Source of the DNA: Eublepharis macularius
Lineage: Eukaryota; Chordata; Lepidosauria; Squamata; Eublepharidae
DNA length: 64,000 nucleotides
Direction of reading: 5' to 3'
Assembly: GCF_028583425.1 (NCBI RefSeq)
Contig: NC_072800.1
Coordinates: forward strand, 11,173,001-11,237,000
In this document: positions 63,936 through 64,000 of the stretch, one piece after another
Numbering within the stretch: position 1 is the first letter of the stretch
How the letters are laid out: every line of letters begins with the position of its first letter
Translations under genes and position numbers: made by a program
Notes under the pieces: model-generated
The model's database searches: none
Told to the model about the DNA's origin: nothing
Seen by the model: only the letters and a program-made list of their open reading frames with translations

Positions 63936-64000
63936 AAGAGCTCCTTTGTACGAGTGGGCTGTATTCCCTGTGAATACACCTTTCCTGCCACTGGCTTCAT

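Noticed and set aside
1-64000. CRISPR arrays, operons, phage or bacterial defence systems
   Set aside because: The spliced vertebrate genes and squamate SINEs show this is animal nuclear DNA; the tandem repeats seen are microsatellites and minisatellites.

Overview
The window comes from a vertebrate nuclear genome, almost certainly a squamate reptile (lizard or gecko). Two conserved vertebrate genes can be rebuilt exon by exon. The rest is intron and flanking DNA packed with squamate-type repeats: 5S rRNA-derived and tRNA-derived SINEs, CR1/L2-like LINE pieces, and many short palindromic DNA transposons. There are no bacterial, plasmid or CRISPR features. The species was not identified.

Left half, minus strand (about 313-31605): BRD9, the bromodomain subunit of the non-canonical BAF (SWI/SNF) chromatin remodeller. 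All 16 coding exons are found with GT/AG borders and consistent phases. They sum to 1905 bp, giving a predicted 634-residue protein plus stop. Centre (about 31384-31860): a CpG-rich, divergent promoter with an ETS-CRE composite site. Right half, plus strand (about 31700-58150): TRIP13, the AAA+ HORMA-remodelling ATPase. Its 13 coding exons (37397-57855) sum to 1299 bp, giving 432 residues, the length of human TRIP13 as I remember it. The head-to-head BRD9/TRIP13 order is that of human 5p15.33. The TRIP13 start codon lies about 5.6 kb from the shared CpG island behind a good splice acceptor, so a non-coding first exon is likely.

From about 58.2 kb to the end is intergenic DNA with LINE, SINE and DNA-transposon relics and no recognised gene.

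The most distinctive non-genic signal is a family of eight palindromic hAT-like elements. They begin CAGGGC, end GCCCTG and mostly sit between identical or nearly identical 8-bp target duplications. Other points of note are a 62-bp perfect purine-pyrimidine alternation beside BRD9 micro-exon 13, a conserved alternative acceptor in BRD9 exon 7, a second foldback repeat family with a recurring junction, a 49-51 bp minisatellite that is open in several frames, and an isolated exon-like ORF with one membrane segment in the TRIP13 5' intron. The two genes are not known to work together; the shared promoter only suggests joint housekeeping or proliferation-linked expression. All family and orthology calls come from reading translations and motifs from memory, with no database search.
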